Assembly (NCBI GenBank): GCA_024403615.1
Contig: JAKSRM010000001.1
Coordinates: forward strand, 1-64,000
Direction of reading: 5' to 3'
DNA length: 64,000 nucleotides
Origin: Lachnospiraceae bacterium
GTDB lineage: Bacteria; Bacillota; Clostridia; Lachnospirales; Lachnospiraceae
Part shown: piece after piece, positions 1 through 7,735 of the stretch
Layout of the letters: every line of letters begins with the position of its first letter
How positions within the stretch are numbered: the stretch's first letter is position 1
Notes under the pieces: generated by a model
Database searches by the model: none
What the model was told of the DNA's origin: nothing
Seen by the model: only the letters and a program-made list of their open reading frames with translations
Translations under genes and position numbers: made by a program

Positions 1-54
1 CGGAACAGGCATCAGGACTCTGTCAGCAAAGCTGACACCTCATGCCAGAAAGGA
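1..54 (+). promoter_or_regulatory. Structured leader element upstream of proS (5' end cut by window)
   Basis: The 5' leader of proS can fold into a hairpin: GGCAT (8-12) pairs with ATGCC (42-46), a C:C mismatch follows, AGG (14-16) pairs with CCT (38-40), then a one-sided ACTC bulge, then TGTCAGC (21-27) pairs with GCTGACA (31-37) around an AAA loop. The first six bases match the 3' arm of a preceding hairpin that is complete in a second copy at 62290-62346 on the minus strand, ahead of the LysR gene. The ribosome binding site AAAGGA (49-54) lies just outside the stem. It does not resemble a T-box (no AGGGTGG motif) or any riboswitch I recognise. A role in translation control is inferred from its position. 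Confidence 0.55.
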
Positions 55-61
55 ATAGATT

Positions 62-1501
62 ATGGCAAAAGATAAAAAATTAGTAGAAGACATTACTCCA
101 ATGAGTGAAGACTTTGCGCAATGGTACACAGACGTTGTTAAAAAAGCGGAACTTATGAGATATTCATCCGTTAAGGGCTGTATGATGATTCTCCCGAACG
201 GATATGCAATCTGGGAAAATATTCAGAAGAATCTGGACGCTATGTTCAAAGAAACTGGCGTTGAAAACGTTTACATGCCTTTATTTATTCCGGAAAGTCT
301 GCTGAATAAAGAAAAAGACCACGTAGAAGGATTCGCTCCGGAATGCGCATGGGTTACCGTAGGCGGTCAGGAAGAACTGGAAGAAAAATTAGTTGTTCGT
401 CCAACTTCTGAGACCTTATTCTGCGACCTTTATTCCAACATTGTTCAGTCTTACAGAGATCTGCCTAAGCTGTATAACCAGTGGTGCAGCGTTGTAAGAT
501 GGGAAAAGACCACTCGTCCATTCCTTCGTTCTTCTGAGTTCTTATGGCAGGAAGGCCATACCATTCATGCAACTGCAGAAGAAGCAGAAGAAAGAACGGT
601 TATGATGTTGAATATCTACGCAGATTTCTGCGAGAAATATCTTGCAATCCCTATGATTAAGGGACAGAAAACCGACAAAGAAAAATTTGCCGGAGCAGAA
701 GCTACTTATACCATCGAAGCTTTGATGCATGATGGAAAAGCTCTTCAGAGCGGTACCAGCCATAACTTTGGCGATGGCTTTGCAAAAGCTTTCGATATGA
801 CATTTACGGATAAAGACAACAAAGTAAAATATGTTCACCAGACCTCTTGGGGACTTTCTACTAGAACCATCGGTGCTCTGATTATGGTTCATGGCGACGA
901 TTCTGGTTTAGTACTTCCTCCAAGAATCGCTCCAATTCAGACCATGGTTATTCCAATTGCTCAGCATAAAGAAGGCGTTCTGGAGAAAGCTGGAGAAATT
1001 CTGGATGCGTTGAAGGCAGCAGGAATCCGTGCAAGACTGGATGACTCTGATAAGAGCCCTGGATGGAAATTCAGCGAGCAGGAAATCAAAGGTATTCCTA
1101 CCCGTATTGAAATCGGACCAAAGGATATTGAAGCTGGCCGCGTAGTAATCTGCCGTAGAGATACTCGTGAAAAGATTGAAGTTGCCATTGATGAAGTTGC
1201 TACAAAACTTCCAGAAATTATGGAAACCATGCAGGCAGAAATGCTGGAAAGAGCTAGAGTTCATAGAGATACTCATACGTTCGAAGCTAAGACTTATGAC
1301 GAATTCAAGGACATTATCGAAAACAAGCCTGGTTTCGTAAAAGCAATGTGGTGTGGAGAAGAAGCTTGTGAGCTGAAGATTAAAGATGATACCACAGCTA
1401 CTTCCCGTTGTATGCCATTCCAGCAGGAGAGAATCGCAGAGACCTGTGTATGCTGCGGTAAACCTGCAAAAGCTCTTGTATACTGGGGCAAAGCTTATTA
1501 A
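62..1501 (+). CDS. proS: Prolyl-tRNA synthetase, short archaeal/eukaryotic-like type
   Basis: ProRS charges tRNA-Pro with proline in the cytoplasm. The 479-residue length, absence of the bacterial editing insertion and presence of a C-terminal metal-binding domain fit the short class II form. The motif RPTSETLF (residues 113-120) and class II motif 2 around [16 protein letters not shown] (152-167) are clear. The C-terminus carries a cysteine-rich zinc-site pattern ending in VYWGKAY, typical of this type. The start ATG at 62 follows AAAGGA with seven bases between. It is the first gene of a likely unit with cca and the phosphohexomutase, and its leader holds a structured element shared with a LysR gene at the other end of the window. 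Confidence 0.97.
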   Translation: MAKDKKLVEDITPMSEDFAQWYTDVVKKAELMRYSSVKGCMMILPNGYAIWENIQKNLDAMFKETGVENVYMPLFIPESLLNKEKDHVEGFAPECAWVTVGGQEELEEKLVVRPTSETLFCDLYSNIVQSYRDLPKLYNQWCSVVRWEKTTRPFLRSSEFLWQEGHTIHATAEEAEERTVMMLNIYADFCEKYLAIPMIKGQKTDKEKFAGAEATYTIEALMHDGKALQSGTSHNFGDGFAKAFDMTFTDKDNKVKYVHQTSWGLSTRTIGALIMVHGDDSGLVLPPRIAPIQTMVIPIAQHKEGVLEKAGEILDALKAAGIRARLDDSDKSPGWKFSEQEIKGIPTRIEIGPKDIEAGRVVICRRDTREKIEVAIDEVATKLPEIMETMQAEMLERARVHRDTHTFEAKTYDEFKDIIENKPGFVKAMWCGEEACELKIKDDTTATSRCMPFQQERIAETCVCCGKPAKALVYWGKAY

Positions 1502-1528
1502 AAAAGATTAAATAAACGAATATCTGGT

Positions 1529-2773
1529 ATGTATAATCTTGAAAACCTGACAATAAAGGTGCCGGAAGAGGCCGGATGGATTCTTAAGAATTTAAGAGAA
1601 GCCGGCTATGAAGGCTATTGCGTAGGCGGATGCGTACGTGATTGCCTTTTAGGAAGGGTACCGGAAGATTGGGACATAACAACATCGGCTCTTCCTTTTG
1701 AAGTGAAGAGCCTGTTTTGTAATACTGTAGATACGGGAATCCAGCATGGAACGGTTATGGTAATACGAAATGGAAATGGTTATGAAGTAACGACTTACCG
1801 GATTGATGGAGAATATAAAGACGGCAGACATCCGGAAAAAGTCGAGTTTACTCGTTCCCTGGAGGAAGACCTGAAACGTAGGGACTTTACCATTAATGCC
1901 TTTGCCTACAACGAAGAGAGCGGCGTTGTAGATATGTTCGGAGGTATTGACGATCTGAATCATTCCCTGATTAAGGCGGTAGGAAATCCAGACGAACGTT
2001 TTTCCGAAGATGCTCTCCGTATTATGAGAGCCATTCGTTTTGCAGCTCAGCTTTCTTTTGAAATTGAAGAAAATACCTATCAGGCCATTCAACGGCATGC
2101 GGCAAATCTGGCAAATGTAAGTATGGAACGGATCCGTGTGGAGTTTGAAAAAACTTTGCTGAGCAAGAATCCGGATATGGTTCGAAAGTTCTTCGAAATG
2201 GGCATGGGAAACTATATTGTTCCAGGTTTTGAAGAGGCCTGCAGAGACTTTGATGAAAAACTCGCTTTTTGCCTGACCGACGAACGGACGGAAGACAAAG
2301 AAAGCCGGAAATATCTTTTACTGGCAATCTTCCTTAAGAACCTGTCCTATGAGGAGGCAAGAACGGCGATGCGGTTAATGAAGTATGATAACAAAACCCG
2401 AGACTTGGTTTCTGCCATTATCCGTTATAAAGAAGAGCCTTTTATGGAAGACCGTGTTTCGATTAAAAACGCCTTGAATACCATGGGCCTGACAGTATTC
2501 CAACTGACTATGGCTTTTAAAGAAGCGGTAGGAAAGCGGGATGAGAATGCGGCAGACCTTCAGCTGATCCAGAAAATAAAAGAACTGGTGCAGGATATTA
2601 TGAAAAAAGAGGAACCATATTCACTGGCACAGCTGGCGGTAAATGGCAGAGACTTAATGGACGCAGGAGTTTCCCAGGGAATGGAAGTGGGAAAGACCCT
2701 GGAAAAATTATTGGCAGTAGTGATTGAAAATCCTACCGCGAACATAAAAGAAAATCTGTTGAAACTGTTATAG
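1529..2773 (+). CDS. cca: CCA tRNA nucleotidyltransferase (class II)
   Basis: This adds or repairs the CCA end of tRNAs using CTP and ATP. The nucleotidyltransferase head shows GGCVRD (residues 33-38) and the metal-binding pair in DWDIT (47-51), then the RRDFTINA motif near residue 117 that helps define nucleotide choice. The rest is the helical neck, body and tail. At 414 residues it lacks an obvious C-terminal HD phosphohydrolase domain. A poly(A) polymerase of the same superfamily cannot be fully excluded by eye. It starts 28 bases after proS with a poor ribosome binding site, so translation may be partly coupled. Its position beside proS suits a tRNA-function unit. Confidence 0.93.
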   Translation: MYNLENLTIKVPEEAGWILKNLREAGYEGYCVGGCVRDCLLGRVPEDWDITTSALPFEVKSLFCNTVDTGIQHGTVMVIRNGNGYEVTTYRIDGEYKDGRHPEKVEFTRSLEEDLKRRDFTINAFAYNEESGVVDMFGGIDDLNHSLIKAVGNPDERFSEDALRIMRAIRFAAQLSFEIEENTYQAIQRHAANLANVSMERIRVEFEKTLLSKNPDMVRKFFEMGMGNYIVPGFEEACRDFDEKLAFCLTDERTEDKESRKYLLLAIFLKNLSYEEARTAMRLMKYDNKTRDLVSAIIRYKEEPFMEDRVSIKNALNTMGLTVFQLTMAFKEAVGKRDENAADLQLIQKIKELVQDIMKKEEPYSLAQLAVNGRDLMDAGVSQGMEVGKTLEKLLAVVIENPTANIKENLLKLL

Positions 2774-2794
2774 AGACAAGAAAGGAGCAGAGGT

Positions 2795-4567
2795 ATGGAA
2801 AAGGCTTATATGGAAAAATACAACCAATGGCTGATGGATCCTTTTATTGACGACGAAACAAAAACAGAATTAAAGAGTATTTCTGGTAATGAAGCAGAAA
2901 TTGAAGACCGGTTTTATAAAGAACTGGAATTTGGAACTGCTGGCTTACGAGGAATTATGGGTGCGGGAACCAATCGCATGAATAAATATATTGTTGCCAA
3001 AGCTACGCAAGGTCTGGCAGATTACATTAATGCGTTCTTCGAAATACTGATGAAACATCGGGAAGAAAAAGAAGAGGAGTTGTGTGAAGCATCTGGTCAT
3101 GACTGCAGTAAATGCGGAGGATGTTCCGAAGAAATGGTTCCAGGAGTGGCGATTGCTTACGACAGTCGTCATCATTCGGAAGAATTCTCGGAAATTGCAG
3201 CGTCCGTATTGAATGCCAATGGTATCCGGACCTATGTTTTTGAAAACCTCCGACCTACACCAGAATTATCCTTTACCATCCGTCATTTAGGTTGTGTGGC
3301 AGGTATTAATATTACTTCCAGCCACAATCCTGCCGAGTACAACGGATATAAAGTATATTGGGCAGATGGTGCACAAATTACAGCGCCTCATGATGAGAAC
3401 ATCACTGCCTGCATTCGTAATGTCCAGAATTTTTCGAATCCAAAACGGATGGAGAAAAAAGAGGCAATCTCCAAAGAATTGTATGTATCCATTGGACGCA
3501 TCACGGATGAAGCCTATATGAATAAAGTTTCCGAACAGGTCAAAGAGCCTTCTTTAATGAAACAGATGGCCAGAGACATTACGGTAGCCTACACGCCTCT
3601 CCATGGAGCTGGAATCACAATTATTCCGGAACTCCTTCACCGGTTCGGAATTGACAACTTATATATTGTAAAAGAGCAGGAAAAACCGGATGGTGATTTT
3701 CCTACGGTGGAGTTTCCAAATCCGGAAATGCCGACGGCGTTCCAGCTGGTAGATGAACTAGGTCAGAAAGTAAAAGCTGACCTTATGATTGCCACTGATC
3801 CGGATTCGGATCGAATTGGCGTTCATGTACGGGACGAAGAAGGAAAGTATCATGAGCTGAGCGGTAATGTTTTAGGCTGCTTGGTTTGTGAATACGAATT
3901 AGAACGGCTGAAAGCTCAAGGGAAAATTCCTGCCGATGGATATGTCATTCGTTCCATTGTTTCCAGTCGATTATTTGACCGGATTGCGAAAGCACATGGA
4001 GTAGAAGTCCGGGAGGTGCTGACGGGATTTAAGAATATCGGCGCCGAAATGTTCAAGAGCGAAGTAACAAAAGACGGAACCTGTATTTTGGCTTATGAAG
4101 AAAGTTATGGCTACCTGGTAGGCGATTATGCTAGAGATAAAGATGCTTGTGTTACCGCTCTGATTCTTTGCGAAATGTGTGCATACTATAAATACGAAGA
4201 CATGACCTTGTGGGATGCAGTCTGCGAGATGTATGAAAAGTATGGATACGAAGAAGAAAAGACTGTATCCATTACAAGAAAAGGGATTAATGGCCTAGAG
4301 GAAATTTCCAATATCATGACGGAAATGAGAAAGAACCCTCCGGCAGTCATTGGCGGATATGAAGTCAAGCGGATGGTTGATTATGAACAGTCGGAACTTA
4401 CGGGCCTGCCAAAATCCAATGTGCTGTTTTTCCAGCTGGAAGGTGGCTGGGTATGTGTTCGTCCATCTGGAACAGAGCCGAAAATTAAATACTATTTTGG
4501 CGTGACAGAAGAACTGTCAAAGGCTACAGATAAAATCCAGTTATTAGAGGAAGATTTTGTAAAATAA
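2795..4567 (+). CDS. Phosphoglucomutase/phosphomannomutase with a cysteine-cluster insertion
   Basis: This alpha-D-phosphohexomutase interconverts hexose 1- and 6-phosphates and links glycolysis to sugar nucleotides for the envelope. Visible signatures are ELEFGTAGLRG near residue 45, the phosphoserine loop TSSHNPAEYNGYK (174-186), the metal loop DPDSDRIG, the sugar-binding EESYGYL and the phosphate-binding RPSGTEPKIKYY near the C-terminus. At 590 residues it fits the PgcA-like group. An unusual feature is a short insertion before the first domain's AYDSR motif with C97, C104, C107 and C110 (C-x6-C-x2-C-x2-C), which could hold a metal or a redox centre. The start ATG follows AAAGGAG, 21 bases after cca, so it is probably co-transcribed. 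Confidence 0.95.
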   Translation: MEKAYMEKYNQWLMDPFIDDETKTELKSISGNEAEIEDRFYKELEFGTAGLRGIMGAGTNRMNKYIVAKATQGLADYINAFFEILMKHREEKEEELCEASGHDCSKCGGCSEEMVPGVAIAYDSRHHSEEFSEIAASVLNANGIRTYVFENLRPTPELSFTIRHLGCVAGINITSSHNPAEYNGYKVYWADGAQITAPHDENITACIRNVQNFSNPKRMEKKEAISKELYVSIGRITDEAYMNKVSEQVKEPSLMKQMARDITVAYTPLHGAGITIIPELLHRFGIDNLYIVKEQEKPDGDFPTVEFPNPEMPTAFQLVDELGQKVKADLMIATDPDSDRIGVHVRDEEGKYHELSGNVLGCLVCEYELERLKAQGKIPADGYVIRSIVSSRLFDRIAKAHGVEVREVLTGFKNIGAEMFKSEVTKDGTCILAYEESYGYLVGDYARDKDACVTALILCEMCAYYKYEDMTLWDAVCEMYEKYGYEEEKTVSITRKGINGLEEISNIMTEMRKNPPAVIGGYEVKRMVDYEQSELTGLPKSNVLFFQLEGGWVCVRPSGTEPKIKYYFGVTEELSKATDKIQLLEEDFVK

Positions 4568-4579
4568 ATAAGAGAACAG

Positions 4580-4632
4580 TTCGGAACAAATTGTTCTGAA
4601 ACGCCATAGAGAAAAAATGGCTTGCGTATAAT
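4580..4632 (+). promoter_or_regulatory. Dyad and extended -10 promoter ahead of the XRE gene
   Basis: TTCGGAACAA (4580-4589) and TTGTTCTGAA (4591-4600) form a nearly perfect 21-base palindrome centred on A4590. An overlapping pair AGAACA (4573-4578) and TGTTCT (4592-4597) gives a second dyad. No T-tract follows, so it is a poor terminator. A TATAAT box lies at 4627-4632, about 30 bases before the ATG, with no good -35. The dyad could be an operator for the downstream XRE regulator, which is an inference. Confidence 0.45.
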
Positions 4633-4661
4633 CCTAAGAAAATGAGATTGAAAGTAGAGCT

Positions 4662-4913
4662 ATGCAAGCCAGAGATAATATCAAAGTTGTAAAAACCTAT
4701 TATGAGCGGCTAAAAGATCTGAGGGAGTCTAAAAATCTCACTCAGAAGGAGGTTGCCCAGGATATGGGAATCAGCGAGCGGTGTTATTCTTATTATGAGC
4801 AAGGAAAGCGGGCTATTACCGTTGAAATGCTGGTAGCTTTTGCGAAATATTATGGCATTTCTCTATACTATCTTACCGGTCAGATCAACGAAAAACTTCC
4901 GTTTTTAAAATGA
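4662..4913 (+). CDS. Small XRE-family HTH transcriptional regulator
   Basis: This 83-residue protein is almost entirely one Cro/C1-type helix-turn-helix domain: the recognition region LTQKEVAQDMGISERCYSYY falls at about residues 27-46 and is followed by the conserved hydrophobic helices of the domain. There is no ligand or dimerisation domain. It is flanked by an upstream dyad and -10 box and a strong downstream terminator, so it is probably a single-gene unit that controls itself. The ribosome binding site is weak (GAAAGTAGAG). Its targets are unknown; the neighbouring butyrate kinase gene is one candidate. Confidence 0.85.
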   Translation: MQARDNIKVVKTYYERLKDLRESKNLTQKEVAQDMGISERCYSYYEQGKRAITVEMLVAFAKYYGISLYYLTGQINEKLPFLK

Positions 4914-4932
4914 TATTTTTGTGAATGATGAT

Positions 4933-4963
4933 GATAGCCCCTTTTCACGGGGGCTATCTTTTG
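4933..4963 (+). terminator. Intrinsic terminator of the XRE gene
   Basis: GATAGCCCC (4933-4941) pairs with GGGGCTATC (4950-4958), nine base pairs with an eight-base loop, followed by TTTTGTT. Confidence 0.85.
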
Positions 4964-5004
4964 TTACAATATTTTATGATTTTTTGTTATTAGGAGAGAA
5001 CATT

Positions 5005-6126
5005 ATGGCTTATAAAATTTTTACCCTCAGCCCAGGCTCTACTTCCACAAAATTAGCTGTTTTTGAAGGCGAAAACAGGCTTTTTAAGGCGAATGTACAG
5101 CATGACCTGGAGAAACTTAAAACCTTTCACCGAGTATCTGAACAGCTCCCTTATAGGGTGGAAACCATCTTAGAGGAACTGAAAGCAAATAATGTTGAAA
5201 TAAAAGATATGGATGCTTTTGCGGCGTATTCCGGAGGCCTGGAAAGCACCACCACCGGCGTGTTCCCGGTGAACGATAAAATTCTGGAAGATTGTTCTTC
5301 TGGCAGATTAATGGAGCATCCAGCGATTTTAGGCGCACAGATTATTGATGCCTTTGCAAAACAGACTGGGAAACCGGCGTTTCTGGTAAATCCTCCAGAT
5401 GCCGACGAGTTTGAAGATATTTCTCGTATTTCCGGAATTAAAGGCATTCATCGTGAGTCTCATATTCATGTGCTGAATCAGAAAGAAGTTGCGATTCGAG
5501 CTGCCCAGCAGTTGGGAAAGAAATATGAAGAATGCAATTTTATCGTATGCCATGTTGGCGGAGGACTGAGTATTGCTGCTCATAAACAGGGGAAAATTGT
5601 GGATGGTAATGACGTGCTGAATGGTGATGGCCCAATGGCTCCAAACCGCTCTGGTTATGTTCCTCTGCTTCCAGTAATTAAGATGTGTTATTCCGGTAAA
5701 TATACTCAGGCAGAAATGATGGCCAAGGTATCTAAGACCGGCGGACTTTTAGGACTTTTAGGAACCGATTCTGTTCGTACCATTAAAGAACGAATTGAAA
5801 ATGGAGAACAGTGGGCAGATCTTGTTTACCGTGCATTTGCTTATAATCTGGCGAAATACATTGGATCCTACTCCTGCGTTTTAGAAGGAAAAGTGGATGC
5901 TATCGTTATGACTGGCGGCGTTTCCAACGATGAAACCTTTATCGAAAACGTTAAAAAATACGCAGGATGGATCGGACCATATATTATTCTGGCAGGAGAT
6001 TTTGAAATGGAAGCTCTGGCAAATGGCACCATTCGTGCCTTGAATGGAGAAGAAGAACTGTTAGAATATACCGGAAAGCCAATCTGGGATGGATTTGACT
6101 TTGAACCGGAAGAGGAAACGAAATAA
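5005..6126 (+). CDS. buk: Butyrate kinase (first copy)
   Basis: Butyrate kinase converts butyryl phosphate and ADP to butyrate and ATP, the last energy-yielding step of butyrate fermentation; branched acyl phosphates are also used in the family. The ASKHA-fold phosphate loop PGSTSTK lies at about residues 9-15, and the glycine-rich VCHVGGGLSIAAH and IVMTGGVS motifs follow. I place the start at ATG 5005, eight bases after AGGAG, giving 373 residues; an upstream GTG-initiated extension would run through the terminator and has no support. This copy stands apart from a phosphotransbutyrylase and is followed 16 bases later by a PAP2 phosphatase. A second copy sits in the ior operon at 36540. Confidence 0.93.
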   Translation: MAYKIFTLSPGSTSTKLAVFEGENRLFKANVQHDLEKLKTFHRVSEQLPYRVETILEELKANNVEIKDMDAFAAYSGGLESTTTGVFPVNDKILEDCSSGRLMEHPAILGAQIIDAFAKQTGKPAFLVNPPDADEFEDISRISGIKGIHRESHIHVLNQKEVAIRAAQQLGKKYEECNFIVCHVGGGLSIAAHKQGKIVDGNDVLNGDGPMAPNRSGYVPLLPVIKMCYSGKYTQAEMMAKVSKTGGLLGLLGTDSVRTIKERIENGEQWADLVYRAFAYNLAKYIGSYSCVLEGKVDAIVMTGGVSNDETFIENVKKYAGWIGPYIILAGDFEMEALANGTIRALNGEEELLEYTGKPIWDGFDFEPEEETK

Positions 6127-6142
6127 TAAAAGGAGATAAATC

Positions 6143-7561
6143 GTGAGCTTTTTATTGGCAGCAGAAACCATAGGAGATATTTTTAATCGGGTCTTTAGTG
6201 GCTTTGACTGGACCATTCTGGCTTTTCTGGGCAGTATTCAGAATGATTTCTTTACGTTACTTGCGAAAACCTTTACTGCTTTGGGATCCACCACTTACGG
6301 CGTCCTGTTTGGCTTATTAGGTGTTGTTTTATGTTGCTTCCGTAGAACCAGAAGAACAGGACTTACGATTTGTTTTTCTGTTGCTATAGGAACGATTTTG
6401 ACGAATTTCCTTATTAAACCGCTGTTCTTGAGAGTAAGACCGTATAATCTGCTTCAGGCAAAACCTGGACTTTTGGGATGGTACTTTGGAGCAGGCGGTA
6501 TCTGTGAGGCTGATTATTGCTTCCCTTCTGGACATACTACAGGTGCGACGGAGCTTGCAATCAGTTTAATGCTTTGCCATATTCGTGCAAAAAAAGGAAA
6601 AATTGCATGGATTTTCCCTTTAGGCGCATTTCTGACTGGCGTCTCCAGAACGTATCTGATGGTTCACTATCCAACCGATATTATTGGCGGATGGCTGATA
6701 GGCTCTATTGCCGCTGTATTAGGATATTTTCTTAGTAATGCTGTATGCAAATTTATTCGAAAGCGAAAACTCGATAAGATTCTTGACTTAAACCGGTATT
6801 TGAAGCGAAAAGTCACGCCGAAAAAGGCAGTAATTGGAATTGCCTTAGGATGGCTCTTCTGTTTTGCCGTTTCCGCTACCGACCTGTACCTGGAGTACAA
6901 GGATGAAATCCCGCGTTGCGATTATAACGGCGAATACGATTGCCTGAATGCAGCTAAAATAGATAGTAAAAAATATCCGGCCATCGACGGAAAGCATTAC
7001 TGCAAAATCCATTGGAAAGAATTATCCAAGCAGTTTGAGGAAACGGGAACTCTACCTGACGATAATTCCGAACCAGATACCAGTATTGCAGAAGGTATTC
7101 CAATTCCAAATTCTGATTTGTTTACTTTCTTCAATGAACCGGCAATGACAGCGTTAAAAGATAATTTTGGCACCAATATTCCGGTGAAAATGACGGTTTC
7201 CAAAGACCAGGAAGGAACGGCGGAAATAACAGACACTGCGGTAATTAAAGAAGTATTTAACGCCTTAAAGGATGTAAAAATAGCCGACGAAGACAATTCC
7301 GGAACTACCGTTACAGACAGTGGATTGACCTTTACGTTCTTTATGGCAGATTCCACTCAACTTACGGTTTCTTTTGAATCACCGAGCCAGCTCCTTTACA
7401 ACGACAAAGTATATTTTGTAATCAATAACAACAATATTTACAATTTGGATGTTATTCCGGAGACAAAACCGGAAACCGAGCCGGAAACCGAAGAAGAGTA
7501 CGAGGAAGAAGAGTACTGGGAAGAGGAAGAATGGTACGAAGAAGACTGTGAAGAAGGCTAA
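6143..7561 (+). CDS. PAP2-family membrane phosphatase with extracytoplasmic domain and acidic tail
   Basis: The first 200 residues form a multi-pass membrane type 2 phosphatidic acid phosphatase: KPLFLRVRP (92-100), CFPSGHTTG (127-135) with the catalytic SGH, and SRTYLMVHYPTD (168-179). Such enzymes dephosphorylate lipids or undecaprenyl pyrophosphate at the membrane. Another transmembrane segment follows near residue 230, then a soluble domain that I do not recognise. The protein ends in a run of Glu and Tyr/Trp with PETEPETE before it. The GTG start is supported by AAAGGAG eight bases upstream. The gene ends 66 bases before a strong terminator and is likely co-transcribed with butyrate kinase. 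The exact lipid substrate is not visible. Confidence 0.85.
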   Translation: MSFLLAAETIGDIFNRVFSGFDWTILAFLGSIQNDFFTLLAKTFTALGSTTYGVLFGLLGVVLCCFRRTRRTGLTICFSVAIGTILTNFLIKPLFLRVRPYNLLQAKPGLLGWYFGAGGICEADYCFPSGHTTGATELAISLMLCHIRAKKGKIAWIFPLGAFLTGVSRTYLMVHYPTDIIGGWLIGSIAAVLGYFLSNAVCKFIRKRKLDKILDLNRYLKRKVTPKKAVIGIALGWLFCFAVSATDLYLEYKDEIPRCDYNGEYDCLNAAKIDSKKYPAIDGKHYCKIHWKELSKQFEETGTLPDDNSEPDTSIAEGIPIPNSDLFTFFNEPAMTALKDNFGTNIPVKMTVSKDQEGTAEITDTAVIKEVFNALKDVKIADEDNSGTTVTDSGLTFTFFMADSTQLTVSFESPSQLLYNDKVYFVINNNNIYNLDVIPETKPETEPETEEEYEEEEYWEEEEWYEEDCEEG

Positions 7562-7622
7562 ATATCTTTAGAAGTCTTTGATTATTTGTCAAAAACGAGT
7601 TTACGGATAGTCACTTATTTTG

Positions 7623-7651
7623 TTGACAATACGTGCAATAAATTATAAAAT
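7623..7651 (+). promoter_or_regulatory. Sigma-A-type promoter of the first opp operon
   Basis: TTGACA (7623-7628), a 17-base spacer and TAAAAT (7646-7651). The element is embedded in the terminator stem-loop of the preceding unit. The start point would lie near 7658, leaving a leader of about 75 bases. Confidence 0.7.
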
Positions 7652-7669
7652 TATTGCACGTATTTTTTC
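7628..7669 (+). terminator. Intrinsic terminator after the PAP2 phosphatase gene
   Basis: AATACGTGCAATAA (7628-7641) pairs with TTATTGCACGTATT (7651-7664) around a nine-base AT-rich loop and runs into TTTTTT. It overlaps the next promoter. Confidence 0.85.
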
Positions 7670-7671
7670 TT

Positions 7672-7703
7672 CTTTGCCACGTTAACTGGGTAAAGTGGCA
7701 AAG
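7672..7703 (+). promoter_or_regulatory. Leader hairpin before the first oppA
   Basis: CTTTGCCAC (7672-7680) and GTGGCAAAG (7695-7703) form a perfect nine-pair stem in the oppA leader, 20 bases ahead of the AGGAGG ribosome binding site. No T-tract follows. It may stabilise the mRNA or bind a regulator; function unknown. Confidence 0.55.
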
Positions 7704-7735
7704 TGATTAAGCAAATTTTATTAGGAGGAAGAATC

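Noticed and set aside
1..54. T-box leader for proS
   Set aside because: No AGGGTGG-type motif and no specifier loop; the leader matches one in front of a LysR gene that has no link to tRNA-Pro.
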